DNA of 64,000 nt from Jiangella anatolica (GCF_003236295.1 NZ_POTW01000017.1:28166-92165), one strand, 5' to 3'; positions 49,969-58,147 are shown, counted from the stretch's first letter. A program made the numbers and translations. The notes: a model not told the origin generated them from the sequence alone.

Positions 49969-51644
49969 CGGGCCCTTTCGACGTCCTCATCGAGGGCGGC
50001 GCGGTCGTCGACGGCACCGGCAACCCGGCGTTCACGGCCGCCGTGGGGATCCGGGACGGACGGGTGACGCTGCTGCGCGGCTCGACGGCGGACGTGCCGG
50101 CGCGCGAGCGCGTCGACGCCACCGGTCACATCGTCGCGCCCGGGTTCATCGACCTGCACAGCCACTCCGATCTCGTCCTGCTCGGCGACCCGGACCTGGA
50201 GATGAAGGTCCGCCAGGGCGTGACCACCGAGGTGATCGGCGTCGACGGGCTGTCCTACGCGCCGTTCGAGCGGCCGGAGGACCTCGCCATGTTCGCCGAC
50301 CAGAACGCCGGCATCGCCGGGCTGCCGGCGCAGCCGCTGGGCTGGCGGTCGATCGGCGACCAGCTGGACGCCTACGACCGGCGGCTCGCGGTGAACGTCG
50401 CGACGATGGTCGGCAACACGGCGCTGCGGGTGAACGCGCTGGGCTGGGAGCCCGGCGTCGCGGACGGCGTTGCGCTGGACCGGATGCGGGCCCAGGTCCG
50501 CGAGGCGATGTACGACGGCGCGTTCGGGCTGTCCACCGGCCTGGACTACCCGCCGGGCGCGCACGCGACCACCGACGAGCTGGTCGCGCTGGCGGCCGAG
50601 GCGGCCGAGCTGGGCGGGATCTACCACACCCACGTGCGCTACGGGCTGGGCGACACCTACCTCGACCCGTTCCGCGAGGCGGCCGAGATCTCCCGCCGTT
50701 CGGGCGCGCCGCTGCAGGTGACGCACTTCTCCCGGTCCGCCCGGGCCACCTACACCGGCGGCGCGCAGCGGATGCTGGACCTGCTGCAGGCCGAGCGCGA
50801 CGGCGGGCTGGACGTCACGTTCGACACCTACACCTACGAGTGGGGCGGGACCCGGCTGAGCCGGCTGCTGCCGCTGTGGGCCCAGGAGGGCGGGCCGGAC
50901 CGGCTGCGCGCACGGCTGGCCGACGCCGCGACCCGGGACCGCATCGCCGCCGAGGTGGAGTCCAGCGGGGCGGCCCGGCAGTACGTCGCCAGCGCGCCGT
51001 TCTCGGACCTGCGGCTGGGCTACCTGACCAGCGCCGAGCACGACCGGTTCGAGGGCTGGTACCTGTCCGAGGTGGTCAGCACGCTCGGCGTCCCGCTCGG
51101 CCGGGTGATCTGCGAGCTCGTCGCGGCCAACCCGGGCGCGACGTTCACCCGGCCCAGCCCGCACGCGATGACGCTGTGGAAGTTCGTCTGCCACCCGCTC
51201 GGCATGATCGCCAGTGACGCGGTGTTCATCGGGCTGGCGCCGAGCCCGCGGGCGTACGGCTGCTTCACCCGCGTGCTGGCCGACTTCGTCCGGGAGGAGC
51301 GGTTGCTGTCGCTGCCGGAGGCGGTGCGCAAGATGTCGTCGTTCCCGGCGCAGCGGCTCGGGCTGCCGGACCGGGGTGTGCTGCGCGACGGCGCGGTCGC
51401 CGACGTGATCGTGTTCTCGCTGGAGCACAGCATGGCGCCGGCGAACTTCGAGCGGCCCCGCCAGCTCGCCGAGGGCGTGTCGGACGTGTTCGTGTCCGGG
51501 GTCGCGGTGCTGCGTGACGGCTCGATGACCGGCGCCCGGCCGGGGCGGGCGCTGCGGGGTCCAGCCTACGGGCGAGCCCCGTCGGCGCCGCTGGTCCCGA
51601 CGACAGCGGAGCCGGTGGCGGCGGAGACTGCGGCGGAGGGCTGA
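49965..51644 (+). CDS. D-aminoacylase / N-acyl-D-amino-acid deacylase family amidohydrolase with Cys-to-Asp change
   Basis: The 559-residue protein is an urease-fold amidohydrolase with the HSHSD motif (H65, H67, D69) and a D-aminoacylase-like layout: GLSTGLDYPPG, IYHTHVRYG, VTHFSRSAR and ASDAVFIG. In D-aminoacylases the segment GVTT-x5-GNCG provides an essential zinc-bound cysteine; here it reads GVTTEVIGVDG, with aspartate D94 in its place. Substrate could be an N-acyl amino acid or a related N-substituted compound. The last 79 bases overlap the antisense extension of the MFS gene. It is coupled to the dehydratase gene. Confidence 0.85.
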   Translation: MTGPFDVLIEGGAVVDGTGNPAFTAAVGIRDGRVTLLRGSTADVPARERVDATGHIVAPGFIDLHSHSDLVLLGDPDLEMKVRQGVTTEVIGVDGLSYAPFERPEDLAMFADQNAGIAGLPAQPLGWRSIGDQLDAYDRRLAVNVATMVGNTALRVNALGWEPGVADGVALDRMRAQVREAMYDGAFGLSTGLDYPPGAHATTDELVALAAEAAELGGIYHTHVRYGLGDTYLDPFREAAEISRRSGAPLQVTHFSRSARATYTGGAQRMLDLLQAERDGGLDVTFDTYTYEWGGTRLSRLLPLWAQEGGPDRLRARLADAATRDRIAAEVESSGAARQYVASAPFSDLRLGYLTSAEHDRFEGWYLSEVVSTLGVPLGRVICELVAANPGATFTRPSPHAMTLWKFVCHPLGMIASDAVFIGLAPSPRAYGCFTRVLADFVREERLLSLPEAVRKMSSFPAQRLGLPDRGVLRDGAVADVIVFSLEHSMAPANFERPRQLAEGVSDVFVSGVAVLRDGSMTGARPGRALRGPAYGRAPSAPLVPTTAEPVAAETAAEG

Positions 51645-51739
51645 GCCGCGAGCGGCACCGGCGCCGGGCGGCGGTGCCGCACCCCGTGGACGGCGGCGAT
51701 GACGGCTGTCAGCGCGGCCGCGACGGCCGCCAGCACGAA
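51566..51739 (-). pseudogene. Cut-off 3' end of the MFS gene beyond an in-frame amber codon
   Basis: After the TAG at 51742-51740 the same frame stays open for 57 codons to a TAG at 51568-51566. It would encode FVLAAVAAALTAVIAAV followed by HGVRHRRPAP, the expected last membrane helix and basic tail of a 14-helix exporter. One substitution (for example CAG, TAC or GAG to TAG) or a base-calling error would explain it. The end overlaps the convergent D-aminoacylase gene. Confidence 0.75.
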
Positions 51740-53083
51740 CTAGATCACGTAGCCGTCGACCTGCGGGATCGCCGTGTTCTCGATCAGCTGGGCGGTGAGG
51801 ATGGCGGCGGTCGCGGCGCTGGCGACGCTCCCGCCGGCCGTCCGCACCAGTGAGTTGATGCCGCTGGCGATGCCGCTCTGGCTCATCGGGACGTGCTCGA
51901 CGGCGAGCGTGCCGAGCGCCGCATAGGAGACGCCGAAGCCGATGCCCTGGATCCCGCTGAAGATCATCAGTTCCAGCGCGGTGTCGTGGTTCAGTGCCAG
52001 CCACACGTAGCTGACGGCGGCGAACAGCGCGCCGACGGCGAGCGTGAACGCGGCGCCGAGCCGGGCCTCGAACCGTCCGGCCAGCACCGAGAAGAGCAGC
52101 ATCGTCACCGTGCTCGGCAACATGTACAGCCCGACGTCGATGACCTGGCCGGACAGGCCGTACCCAGCGACGGCCGACGGCGTCTGGATGAGGCTCGACA
52201 CGAGCGTGAACCCGGCGAACATCGCGAAACCGAGCAGCACGGAGGCCAGGTTCGCCGACAGCGACCGCGGCCCGGTCAGCAGCTTCAGGTGCACGAGCGG
52301 CTCCCGAACCCGCCGCTCCACCAGCACCCACGTCGCGCAGACCACGACTGCGGCGGCGAACAGGCCGAGCGTGCGCGCGTCGGTCCAGCCCCAGGTGTTG
52401 CCCTGGCTGATCCCCAGCAGCAGCGCGACCAGCCAGCCGGCCAGCAGCACCGCGCCGGCGATGTCGGGACGGCCGCCCGGCCGGGTGCCGGTGGACCCGG
52501 TGAACGCGAGCACGAGCACCAGCGCGAGGCAGCCCATGCCGGCGGAGATCCAGAACACCGGGTGGTAGCTGCTGGTGTGCTCGGCGATGACGCCGGTGAC
52601 GAGCATGCCGGCGCTGCCGCCGATGCCCAGCGTCGCGCTGACGATGCCGATCGACGCCATCACCCGCTCGCGCGGGAAGGTGTCCCGGATCATCCCGATG
52701 GCCAGCGGGATCACCGCCGACGCCGCGCCCTGCAGGGCCCGGCCGGCGATCAGCACGCCGAGCGAGTCCGACAGGGCGCACACCACCGAGCCGGCGACCA
52801 GCAGCGCCATCGTCACGACGACCATGCGCTTCTTGCCGTACATGTCGCCGAACCGCGACAGCAGCGGCGTCGCGACCGCGCCGGCCAGCAGCGTCGCGGT
52901 GAACACCCACGTGACGGACGTGACGGACGTGTCGAAGGCGGCCTGCAGCCGGGGGAGCAGCGGCAGCACGAGCGTCTGCTGCAGCGACACGACCAGGCCG
53001 GCGGCGCCCAGCGCGAGCAGCGTGAGTCCCGGTGTCGGCGTCCGGCGGGTGTCCGTGCGGCCGTCGACGACCGTGGCTGTCAT
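51740..53083 (-). CDS. DHA2-type MFS drug exporter, truncated in its last helix
   Basis: The 447-residue protein is an EmrB/QacA-type (14-helix) major facilitator. Motif A reads LSRFGDMYGKKR near residue 75, RALQGAASAVIPLAIGMIRD follows near 110, and GIGGSAGMLVTGVI matches motif C. Helices are recognisable up to about residue 430, where the reading frame meets TAG in GYVI-stop just before the sequence for the final helix. The ATG at 53083 has AGGAG upstream, and a TGGTTGC/GCAACCA operator-like repeat covers its promoter. It would export a toxic compound if the last helix is dispensable or the stop is read through or erroneous. Confidence 0.85.
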   Translation of the reverse strand: MTATVVDGRTDTRRTPTPGLTLLALGAAGLVVSLQQTLVLPLLPRLQAAFDTSVTSVTWVFTATLLAGAVATPLLSRFGDMYGKKRMVVVTMALLVAGSVVCALSDSLGVLIAGRALQGAASAVIPLAIGMIRDTFPRERVMASIGIVSATLGIGGSAGMLVTGVIAEHTSSYHPVFWISAGMGCLALVLVLAFTGSTGTRPGGRPDIAGAVLLAGWLVALLLGISQGNTWGWTDARTLGLFAAAVVVCATWVLVERRVREPLVHLKLLTGPRSLSANLASVLLGFAMFAGFTLVSSLIQTPSAVAGYGLSGQVIDVGLYMLPSTVTMLLFSVLAGRFEARLGAAFTLAVGALFAAVSYVWLALNHDTALELMIFSGIQGIGFGVSYAALGTLAVEHVPMSQSGIASGINSLVRTAGGSVASAATAAILTAQLIENTAIPQVDGYVI

Positions 53084-53107
53084 GCGGGCTCCTGCCGGGG
53101 CGGGGAT

Positions 53108-53126
53108 TGGTTGCTTGGTGCAACCA
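53108..53126. promoter_or_regulatory. Operator-like inverted repeat upstream of the MFS gene
   Basis: TGGTTGC (53108-53114) and GCAACCA (53120-53126) form a perfect 7-base inverted repeat with a five-base spacer, followed on the minus-strand upstream side by an AT-rich ATATAT stretch that could serve as a -10 region. Sites of this shape are common for MarR-family repressors of exporters. No such regulator is adjacent. Confidence 0.5.
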
Positions 53127-53139
53127 TATATCAGGCCGT

Positions 53140-54111
53140 TCAGGGCGACGAGAGCAGGCCGAACCCGGGGCCGTCGACCGAGGCCGCGGTGGCGGAGAGG
53201 ATCGCGACGCCGGTGTCGGCGGCCCGGTCCAGGCCGATCCAGGAGCGGAAGCCGCCCGTCGCGCCGTTGTGCCAGGTGACGGACCGGCCGCGCACCGTCG
53301 TCGTGACCCAGCCGGCGCCGATCCGTGTCCCGGCGCCGAACCGCGTGACCGGATCCAGCGCGGCCATGCCGGGCGCCGTCCCGTCCAGCAGCGCATCGAT
53401 CAGCCGGGCGAGGTCGGCGATCGACGCGCGGACGCCGCCGGCCGGGCCGAGCGCGGCGTTGGCCCACGGCTCCCGCGGCCGGCCGCCGCGGCTGCGTCCG
53501 GCCAGCGCCGTCGGCCGCAACCGCGATGCGTCGTCCGGGACGTAGAGGCCGGTCAGCTCCAGCGGCCCGGCCAGCCGCTGCTGGACCAGGTCGGCGTAGG
53601 TCGTGCCGGCCGCGGCGGCGACCGCGTGCCCGAGCAGCTCGAAGCCGAGGTTGGAGTAGCGCGGCTTCGGGCTCGGCCGCACCCGCACCGTGCGGGCCTG
53701 GGCGAACAGCTCGTCCAGGCTCTCGCGGTACGGGTTGACGCCGTGCCGCATCAGCTCGACGGTGCGCCGCCACGGCCGCGCGGCGGCCGGCAGCCGGGGG
53801 AGGCCGCCGCGGTGCGTGCTGAGCGCGTCCAGCCGGACGGCCGCGACCGGCGCGTCGTCCAGCGGCAGCAGCTCGCCGAGCGTGCTGCCGGGCCGGACCT
53901 CGCCGCGGTCCAGCGCGTCGGCGTAGAGCAGGCCGGTCAGCGCCTTCGACACCGACGCGAGCTCGAAGTCGGAGTCCAGGCCCGCGCCGTTGGCGGTCGT
54001 GCGGACGGCGGACGGGGTGACGACGGCGGCCGCGGCGACCGGGTGGCGGCGGCCGAGCAGCCCGGCCAGCCGCAGCCCGAGCGCGGCGTCGCCGGCTACC
54101 TGCGCGGTCAT
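53140..54111 (-). CDS. Serine hydrolase, beta-lactamase/PBP4*-like (class C fold)
   Basis: The 323-residue protein has the SxxK motif S53-V-S-K56 (ELASVSKAL), a YSN motif in PRYSNLGFELLG near residue 152, and HNGATGG near 284 in place of KTG, as in esterase-like and D-aminopeptidase-like members. No signal peptide is visible, so it is probably cytosolic. ATG at 54111 is chosen because a TTGACA-17-TATGTT promoter ends six bases before it, which would make the message leaderless. Likely an esterase or peptidase rather than a resistance enzyme. Confidence 0.83.
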   Translation of the reverse strand: MTAQVAGDAALGLRLAGLLGRRHPVAAAAVVTPSAVRTTANGAGLDSDFELASVSKALTGLLYADALDRGEVRPGSTLGELLPLDDAPVAAVRLDALSTHRGGLPRLPAAARPWRRTVELMRHGVNPYRESLDELFAQARTVRVRPSPKPRYSNLGFELLGHAVAAAAGTTYADLVQQRLAGPLELTGLYVPDDASRLRPTALAGRSRGGRPREPWANAALGPAGGVRASIADLARLIDALLDGTAPGMAALDPVTRFGAGTRIGAGWVTTTVRGRSVTWHNGATGGFRSWIGLDRAADTGVAILSATAASVDGPGFGLLSSP

Positions 54112-54117
54112 GGTGTC

Positions 54118-54146
54118 AACATAGGTTGACGGTGCGAGCGTGTCAA
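54118..54146 (-). promoter_or_regulatory. Consensus promoter predicting a leaderless mRNA
   Basis: On the minus strand a perfect TTGACA (54146-54141), a 17-base spacer and TATGTT (54123-54118) are followed by GACACC and then the ATG at 54111. Transcription should start at or next to the A of the start codon. A GTCAAC-4-GTTGAC inverted repeat overlaps the -10 region and could be an operator. Confidence 0.75.
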
Positions 54147-54181
54147 CCAAAGGTGACAGGCTGGACGGCTGCGCCCGGAAT

Positions 54182-54217
54182 GTCACCTGATCGTTCTCCA
54201 GAGAACGATCAGGTGAC
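54182..54217. terminator. 17-bp perfect-stem hairpin overlapping the NYN gene stop
   Basis: GTCACCTGATCGTTCTC (54182-54198) pairs exactly with 54201-54217. The TGA of the minus-strand NYN gene is inside the arm. Fifteen bases of the arm are identical to the hairpin at 40897-40934, marking a dispersed palindromic repeat used as a terminator. Confidence 0.8.
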
Positions 54218-55219
54218 GGTGAGCAGGTAGTCGCCGGCGGCGTCGTCCCAGCGCAGCTCGATCGCGCCGGTGGTGGCGGCGGCCCGGGCGAACTGCAGGA
54301 AGCTGCGGAACCCGAGCGCCTGCTCGCCGAAGTCGGGCCGCACCCGGCGCAGCTGGTCCTTCAGCCCGGACAGCGCGACCGGGCCCTGCTTCGCGGTGAG
54401 CTCCTCGACCACCGAGCGGAGCAACTCGAACGCCTCCTGCTGGCCGTCCAGCGACGCGAGCAGCACCTCCGGGTCGCCCTTGGCCGAGCCGTCGGCGAGC
54501 TCGATGACGTGCCGGTCGGCGAGGTGGCGCAGCAGCTCGCCGAAGGCGCGGAAGCCGTGGTCGGCCTCGTTGAACGTCGGGTCCTTGCGCAGCAGCGTCC
54601 GCTTCAGCGTCGACGCCGTCACCGGGCCGCCGGTGCGCTGCAACCCGGCGACGCTCTGCGCCACGACGCCGGCGAGGTCGTCGAGGTCGCGGTCCGGCCG
54701 GTCGGTCCGGTCGCCGGCCGGCGCCGGTTCCGCGACCGGCGGCGGCTCGATCCCCTCCAGGTCGTCGTAGTAGAGGAACTCGTCGCACGCGGGCGGCAGC
54801 AGCGCCGACGTCGACGCCCGGATGCCGACGCCGATCACGCTCTTGTTCAGCTCGCGCAGCTTGTACACGAGCGGGGTGAAGTCGCTGTCGCCGGTGCACA
54901 CGACGAACGTCGACACGTAGTCGCGCACGAACGCCAACTCCACCGCGTCGACGGCCAGCTTGATGTCGGCGGCGTTCTTGCGCGACGTGCCCATCCGCTG
55001 CGGCATCTCGATCAGCTCGACGTGCGAGCGGGTGAGCATCCGCCGGTCCTCGTCGAAGTACGACCAGTCCGCGTACGCCCGCCGCACCACCACGCGGCCG
55101 CGCTCGGCCAGCGCGTCGGCGATCGGCCGCACGTCGAAGGCCAGCCTCAGGTCCTGGCGGGCGCCGATGGCCAGGTTCTCGTAGTCAAGGAACAGGGCGA
55201 TGCGATCCTCGTCGTCCAC
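54209..55219 (-). CDS. NYN-domain putative RNase with two OST-HTH/LOTUS domains
   Basis: The 336-residue protein has an N-terminal NYN (PIN-like) domain with acidic residues in LFLDYENLAIG (D12) and CTGDSDFTPL near residue 110. DIKLAVDAVE near 85 and GVGIRASTSALL fit LabA-type proteins. Two OST-HTH (LOTUS) domains follow at about 180-250 and 262-336, each with the GFR-FxxFL pattern (GFRAFGELLRHL and GFRSFLQFAR), known from RNA-binding proteins. GTG at 55219 is the start. It probably binds and cleaves or regulates RNA in the cytosol, with targets unknown. Confidence 0.88.
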   Translation of the reverse strand: MDDEDRIALFLDYENLAIGARQDLRLAFDVRPIADALAERGRVVVRRAYADWSYFDEDRRMLTRSHVELIEMPQRMGTSRKNAADIKLAVDAVELAFVRDYVSTFVVCTGDSDFTPLVYKLRELNKSVIGVGIRASTSALLPPACDEFLYYDDLEGIEPPPVAEPAPAGDRTDRPDRDLDDLAGVVAQSVAGLQRTGGPVTASTLKRTLLRKDPTFNEADHGFRAFGELLRHLADRHVIELADGSAKGDPEVLLASLDGQQEAFELLRSVVEELTAKQGPVALSGLKDQLRRVRPDFGEQALGFRSFLQFARAAATTGAIELRWDDAAGDYLLTVT

Positions 55220-55236
55220 ACCGGCAGGCTACGCCG

Positions 55237-56202
55237 CTAGGGGGCGCCGCCGCGGAAGGTCTCGCGGTACACGCTCGGCGTGGTGCCGGTGTGGGTGTGG
55301 AAATGCCGGCGCATCGACTCCGTCGAGCCGAACCCGGCGGCGTGGGCGACCTGCGTCACCGTCAGCCGGGAGTCCTCGAGCAGCACACGCGCCCGCTCGA
55401 CCCGCCGCCGGGCCAGCCAGGCCGCCAGGCTGTCGCCGGTCTCCTCGCGGAACCGCCGCTCCAGCGTGCGCGGGCTCATGTGCGCCTGCGCGGCGACGGC
55501 GCCGACGCTGAGCGGCTCGGCGAGGTGCTCGTCCAGCCAGTCGAGGACGGGGGCCAGCGGGCCGGCCGGGCGCGGGCGGGGCCGGGCATACACGGCCTGG
55601 CCCCCGGTGCGGTGCGGCGGGCTGACCAGCACCCGGGAGACATCGTTGGCGTAGGACTGGCCGTGGTCCTGGCCGAGCACGTAGAGGCACAGGTCGGCCG
55701 CGGCGAGCATGCCGCCCGACGACAGGACCTGGCCGTCGTCGACGTACATGGCGTGCTCGACCAGCTCGGTCGCCGGGAACGCCGCGCGGAACTCGTCGGC
55801 CAGCGCCCAGTGGGTCGTGACGCGGCGCCCGTCGAGTACGCCGGCCTGCCCGAGCACGAACGCGCCCGCGCACAGCGAGACCAGCCGGGCGCCGTCGGCC
55901 GCGGCCCGGGTGACGGCGGCGAGGACGGCCGGGTCCTGCGGCGCCCACGGCGCCTCCAGCCCGGGGACGACGACGGTGTCGGCGCCGGCGATCCAGTCCA
56001 GCGGCTTGAGGTCCGCGATGGTGAAGCCGAGCGACGTCGGGGTGGGCGCCTGGCCGCAGACGCCGATCTCGTACGGCGTCTCGGGCTCGTCGCGGATCTT
56101 GGCGAACACCGACGGGCGGCGACCGAACGCCTGCACCGCCACTGCGAGGTCGAGGACGAACGTCCCGCCGAGCACGAGCACGGCCACGCGGTGACGCCCC
56201 AA
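55237..56202 (-). CDS. GlxA-family transcriptional regulator (DJ-1/PfpI plus AraC domains)
   Basis: The 321-residue protein has an N-terminal DJ-1/PfpI-like domain (about 1-195). VSLCAGAFVLGQAGVLDGRRVTTHW holds the nucleophile-elbow cysteine and the typical motif, split over residues 108-132. The C-terminal AraC domain (about 220-318) has AHMSPRTLERRFREETG and AAGFGSTESMRRHF. TTG at 56202 is preceded by a GGGGGG stretch at ribosome-site distance; an internal GTG is possible. It diverges from the alpha/beta hydrolase at 56288 and may regulate it. Confidence 0.9.
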   Translation of the reverse strand: MGRHRVAVLVLGGTFVLDLAVAVQAFGRRPSVFAKIRDEPETPYEIGVCGQAPTPTSLGFTIADLKPLDWIAGADTVVVPGLEAPWAPQDPAVLAAVTRAAADGARLVSLCAGAFVLGQAGVLDGRRVTTHWALADEFRAAFPATELVEHAMYVDDGQVLSSGGMLAAADLCLYVLGQDHGQSYANDVSRVLVSPPHRTGGQAVYARPRPRPAGPLAPVLDWLDEHLAEPLSVGAVAAQAHMSPRTLERRFREETGDSLAAWLARRRVERARVLLEDSRLTVTQVAHAAGFGSTESMRRHFHTHTGTTPSVYRETFRGGAP

Positions 56203-56287
56203 TTGCTACCCCCCGGTGGCGCGAATCGTGGGAACTCTGACGCTCAGCGTAGTGCCTGGCCAGGACGTTGCCCACGATGATCGCACC

Positions 56288-57082
56288 ATGGAACCGGACA
56301 CCATCGTGCTCGTGCACGGCTTCTGGGTCACGCCCCGGAGCTGGGAGAACTGGATCACCCACTACGAGGCGAAGGGGTACAAGGTCATCGCGCCTGGCTA
56401 CCCGGGCTTCGAGGTGGAGGTCGAGGCGCTGCGCGAGAGCCCGCAGATCATCGTCGACGTCACCGTCCCCGCGATCATCGAGAAGATCGAGGCCGTCCTC
56501 CGCGAACTGGACCGCCCGCCGATCATCATGGGCCACTCCGCCGGCGGCGCGTTCACCCAGATCCTGCTCGACCACGGGTTCGGCGCCGCCGGTGTCGCCC
56601 TGAACTCCGCGCCGACCGAGGGCGTCAAGGTCGTGCCGTTCTCGCAGGTCAAGTCGACGTTCCCGGTGCTGAAGAGCCCGGCCAACCGACACAAGGCCGT
56701 CGGACTGACGGCCGAGCAGTGGCACTACGCGTTCACCAACACCTTCACCGAGGAGGAGTCGAACGCGCTGTACGAGCGGTACCACATCCCCGCCAACGGC
56801 GGCATCCTGTGGGGGAGCGTGCTGGCCAACTTCCAGCCCGGCCCGCAGGAGACCTGGGTCGACTACAAGAACGACGACCGTGCGCCGCTGCTGTTCGTGT
56901 CCGGCAGCGAGGACCACATCATGCCGCCGGCGATCCAGCAGTCGAACCTCAAGCATTACAAGTCCGACACCGTCACCGAGATCCGGGAGTACGAGGGCTA
57001 CGCGCACCTGCTGCCGGCGCAGGACGGCTGGGAGCGGATCGCCGACGAGGTCCTCGCCTGGGCTGTCGAGCACGCGCGTTGA
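56288..57082 (+). CDS. Alpha/beta hydrolase
   Basis: The 264-residue protein shows the oxyanion HGFW near residue 10, the nucleophile elbow MGHSAGGA with S84, a likely acid in SGSEDHIMPP and the catalytic histidine in GYAHLLPAQ. It resembles EstA-type esterases or lipases of the alpha/beta-hydrolase fold. ATG at 56288 opens directly on the first beta strand; upstream in-frame starts would add unrelated residues. Its stop overlaps the TTG of the next gene, and the GlxA-type regulator is divergent, so these form a small regulated unit. Substrate unknown. Confidence 0.85.
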   Translation: MEPDTIVLVHGFWVTPRSWENWITHYEAKGYKVIAPGYPGFEVEVEALRESPQIIVDVTVPAIIEKIEAVLRELDRPPIIMGHSAGGAFTQILLDHGFGAAGVALNSAPTEGVKVVPFSQVKSTFPVLKSPANRHKAVGLTAEQWHYAFTNTFTEEESNALYERYHIPANGGILWGSVLANFQPGPQETWVDYKNDDRAPLLFVSGSEDHIMPPAIQQSNLKHYKSDTVTEIREYEGYAHLLPAQDGWERIADEVLAWAVEHAR

Positions 57083-57873
57083 TCCTCACCCATATCGGCG
57101 GCCCCACCGTCCTCATCGAGGTGGACGGGTGGCGGCTGCTGACCGACCCGACGTTCGACCCGCCCGGCGGCCGATATTCCTTCGGGCGGGGCTCGTCGTC
57201 GCGCAAGCTGATCGGTCCGGCCGTCGACCCGGCCGACGTCGGCCGGGTCGACGCGGTGCTGCTGACGCACGACCACCACGCCGACAACCTGGACCGGCTC
57301 GGGCGGGGTCTGCTGGAGTCGGCGGACGTGGTGGTGACGACGGCGTCCGGAGCGCGCCGGCTGGGCGGCGCCGGTTCCGGCGGCGTGCGGGGGCTCATCG
57401 CCGGGGCGTCGACGGTGCTGCCGGGTGGGCGCGGCCGGCCCGACCTCTCCGTCACCGCGACGCCGGCCCGGCACGGCCCGCCGCTGTCCCGTCCGATCGT
57501 CGGCGACGTGGTCGGCTTCGCGCTGCGTCTGGGCGACGCCTCGGACGTCGCGCTGTGGATCACCGGCGACACCGTCCTCTATGGCGCGCTGCGGTCGGTG
57601 GCGTCGTCCCTGGCCGTGGACGTCGCGCTGGTGCATGTGGGTGGCGTGCGGTTCGGCGTCAGCGGGCCGCTGCGCTACACGATGACCGGCCGCGACGCGG
57701 TGTCGCTGGTCGCGGCGCTGCGGCCGCGGCTGGCGGTTCCGGTGCACTACGAGGGCTGGTCGCACTTCGCCGACGGCCCGGCCGGCCTGGACGCCGCCCT
57801 CGCGGCCGCGCCGCCGGACGTCCGGGCGCGGATCCGCCGCCTCGACCTCGGCGTGGCAACGTCGCTCGACTGA
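57079..57873 (+). CDS. Metallo-beta-lactamase-fold hydrolase
   Basis: The 264-residue protein has THDHHADN (H64, H66, H67, D69) as the metal-binding motif, the GDTVLYG motif with the bridging aspartate near residue 160, and HYEGWSHF as the last histidine motif, as in UlaG/L-ascorbate-6-phosphate-lactonase-like proteins. The start is TTG within TTGA, overlapping the stop of the alpha/beta hydrolase. It probably hydrolyses a lactone or phosphodiester, but the substrate cannot be read from the sequence. Confidence 0.85.
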   Translation: MILTHIGGPTVLIEVDGWRLLTDPTFDPPGGRYSFGRGSSSRKLIGPAVDPADVGRVDAVLLTHDHHADNLDRLGRGLLESADVVVTTASGARRLGGAGSGGVRGLIAGASTVLPGGRGRPDLSVTATPARHGPPLSRPIVGDVVGFALRLGDASDVALWITGDTVLYGALRSVASSLAVDVALVHVGGVRFGVSGPLRYTMTGRDAVSLVAALRPRLAVPVHYEGWSHFADGPAGLDAALAAAPPDVRARIRRLDLGVATSLD

Positions 57874-58126
57874 CCTGAGTAGCCGCCGCGGCCGCCTTGG
57901 CACGCTGAGGCGTCGTTGAGCCGCCCGATTCGTCCGGGTTGCGGAGCGCTCGGGCGTGCCAAGGCGCCGTACGGGAGGATGGAGCCGGTCGGCAGCTCGA
58001 GTGACCTGAGTGGCCGCTGCGGCCGCCTTGGCACGCTGAGGCGTCGTTGTGGCGACCGATTCGTCCGGGTTGTGGAGCGCTCGGGCGTGCCAAGGCGCCG
58101 TACGGGAGGATGGAGCCGGTCGGCAG
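57871..58126. repeat. 131-bp tandem direct duplication with embedded hairpins
   Basis: Two copies start at 57871 and 58002, the second ending near 58126. They differ by scattered substitutions. Each contains GCCTTGGCACGC and its complement GCGTGCCAAGGC about 45 bases later, so each can form a 12-base stem, and each ends with a GGGAGGATGG ribosome-site-like sequence. The block fills the 274-base region between the MBL-fold gene and the aldo/keto reductase. Confidence 0.9.
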
Positions 58127-58147
58127 CGTCGAGGACAGGGAGCGGAG

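Noticed and set aside
53140..54111. Serine hydrolase as a true beta-lactamase resistance gene
   Set aside because: There is no export signal, and the KTG box is replaced by HNGATGG, which fits esterase or peptidase relatives better.
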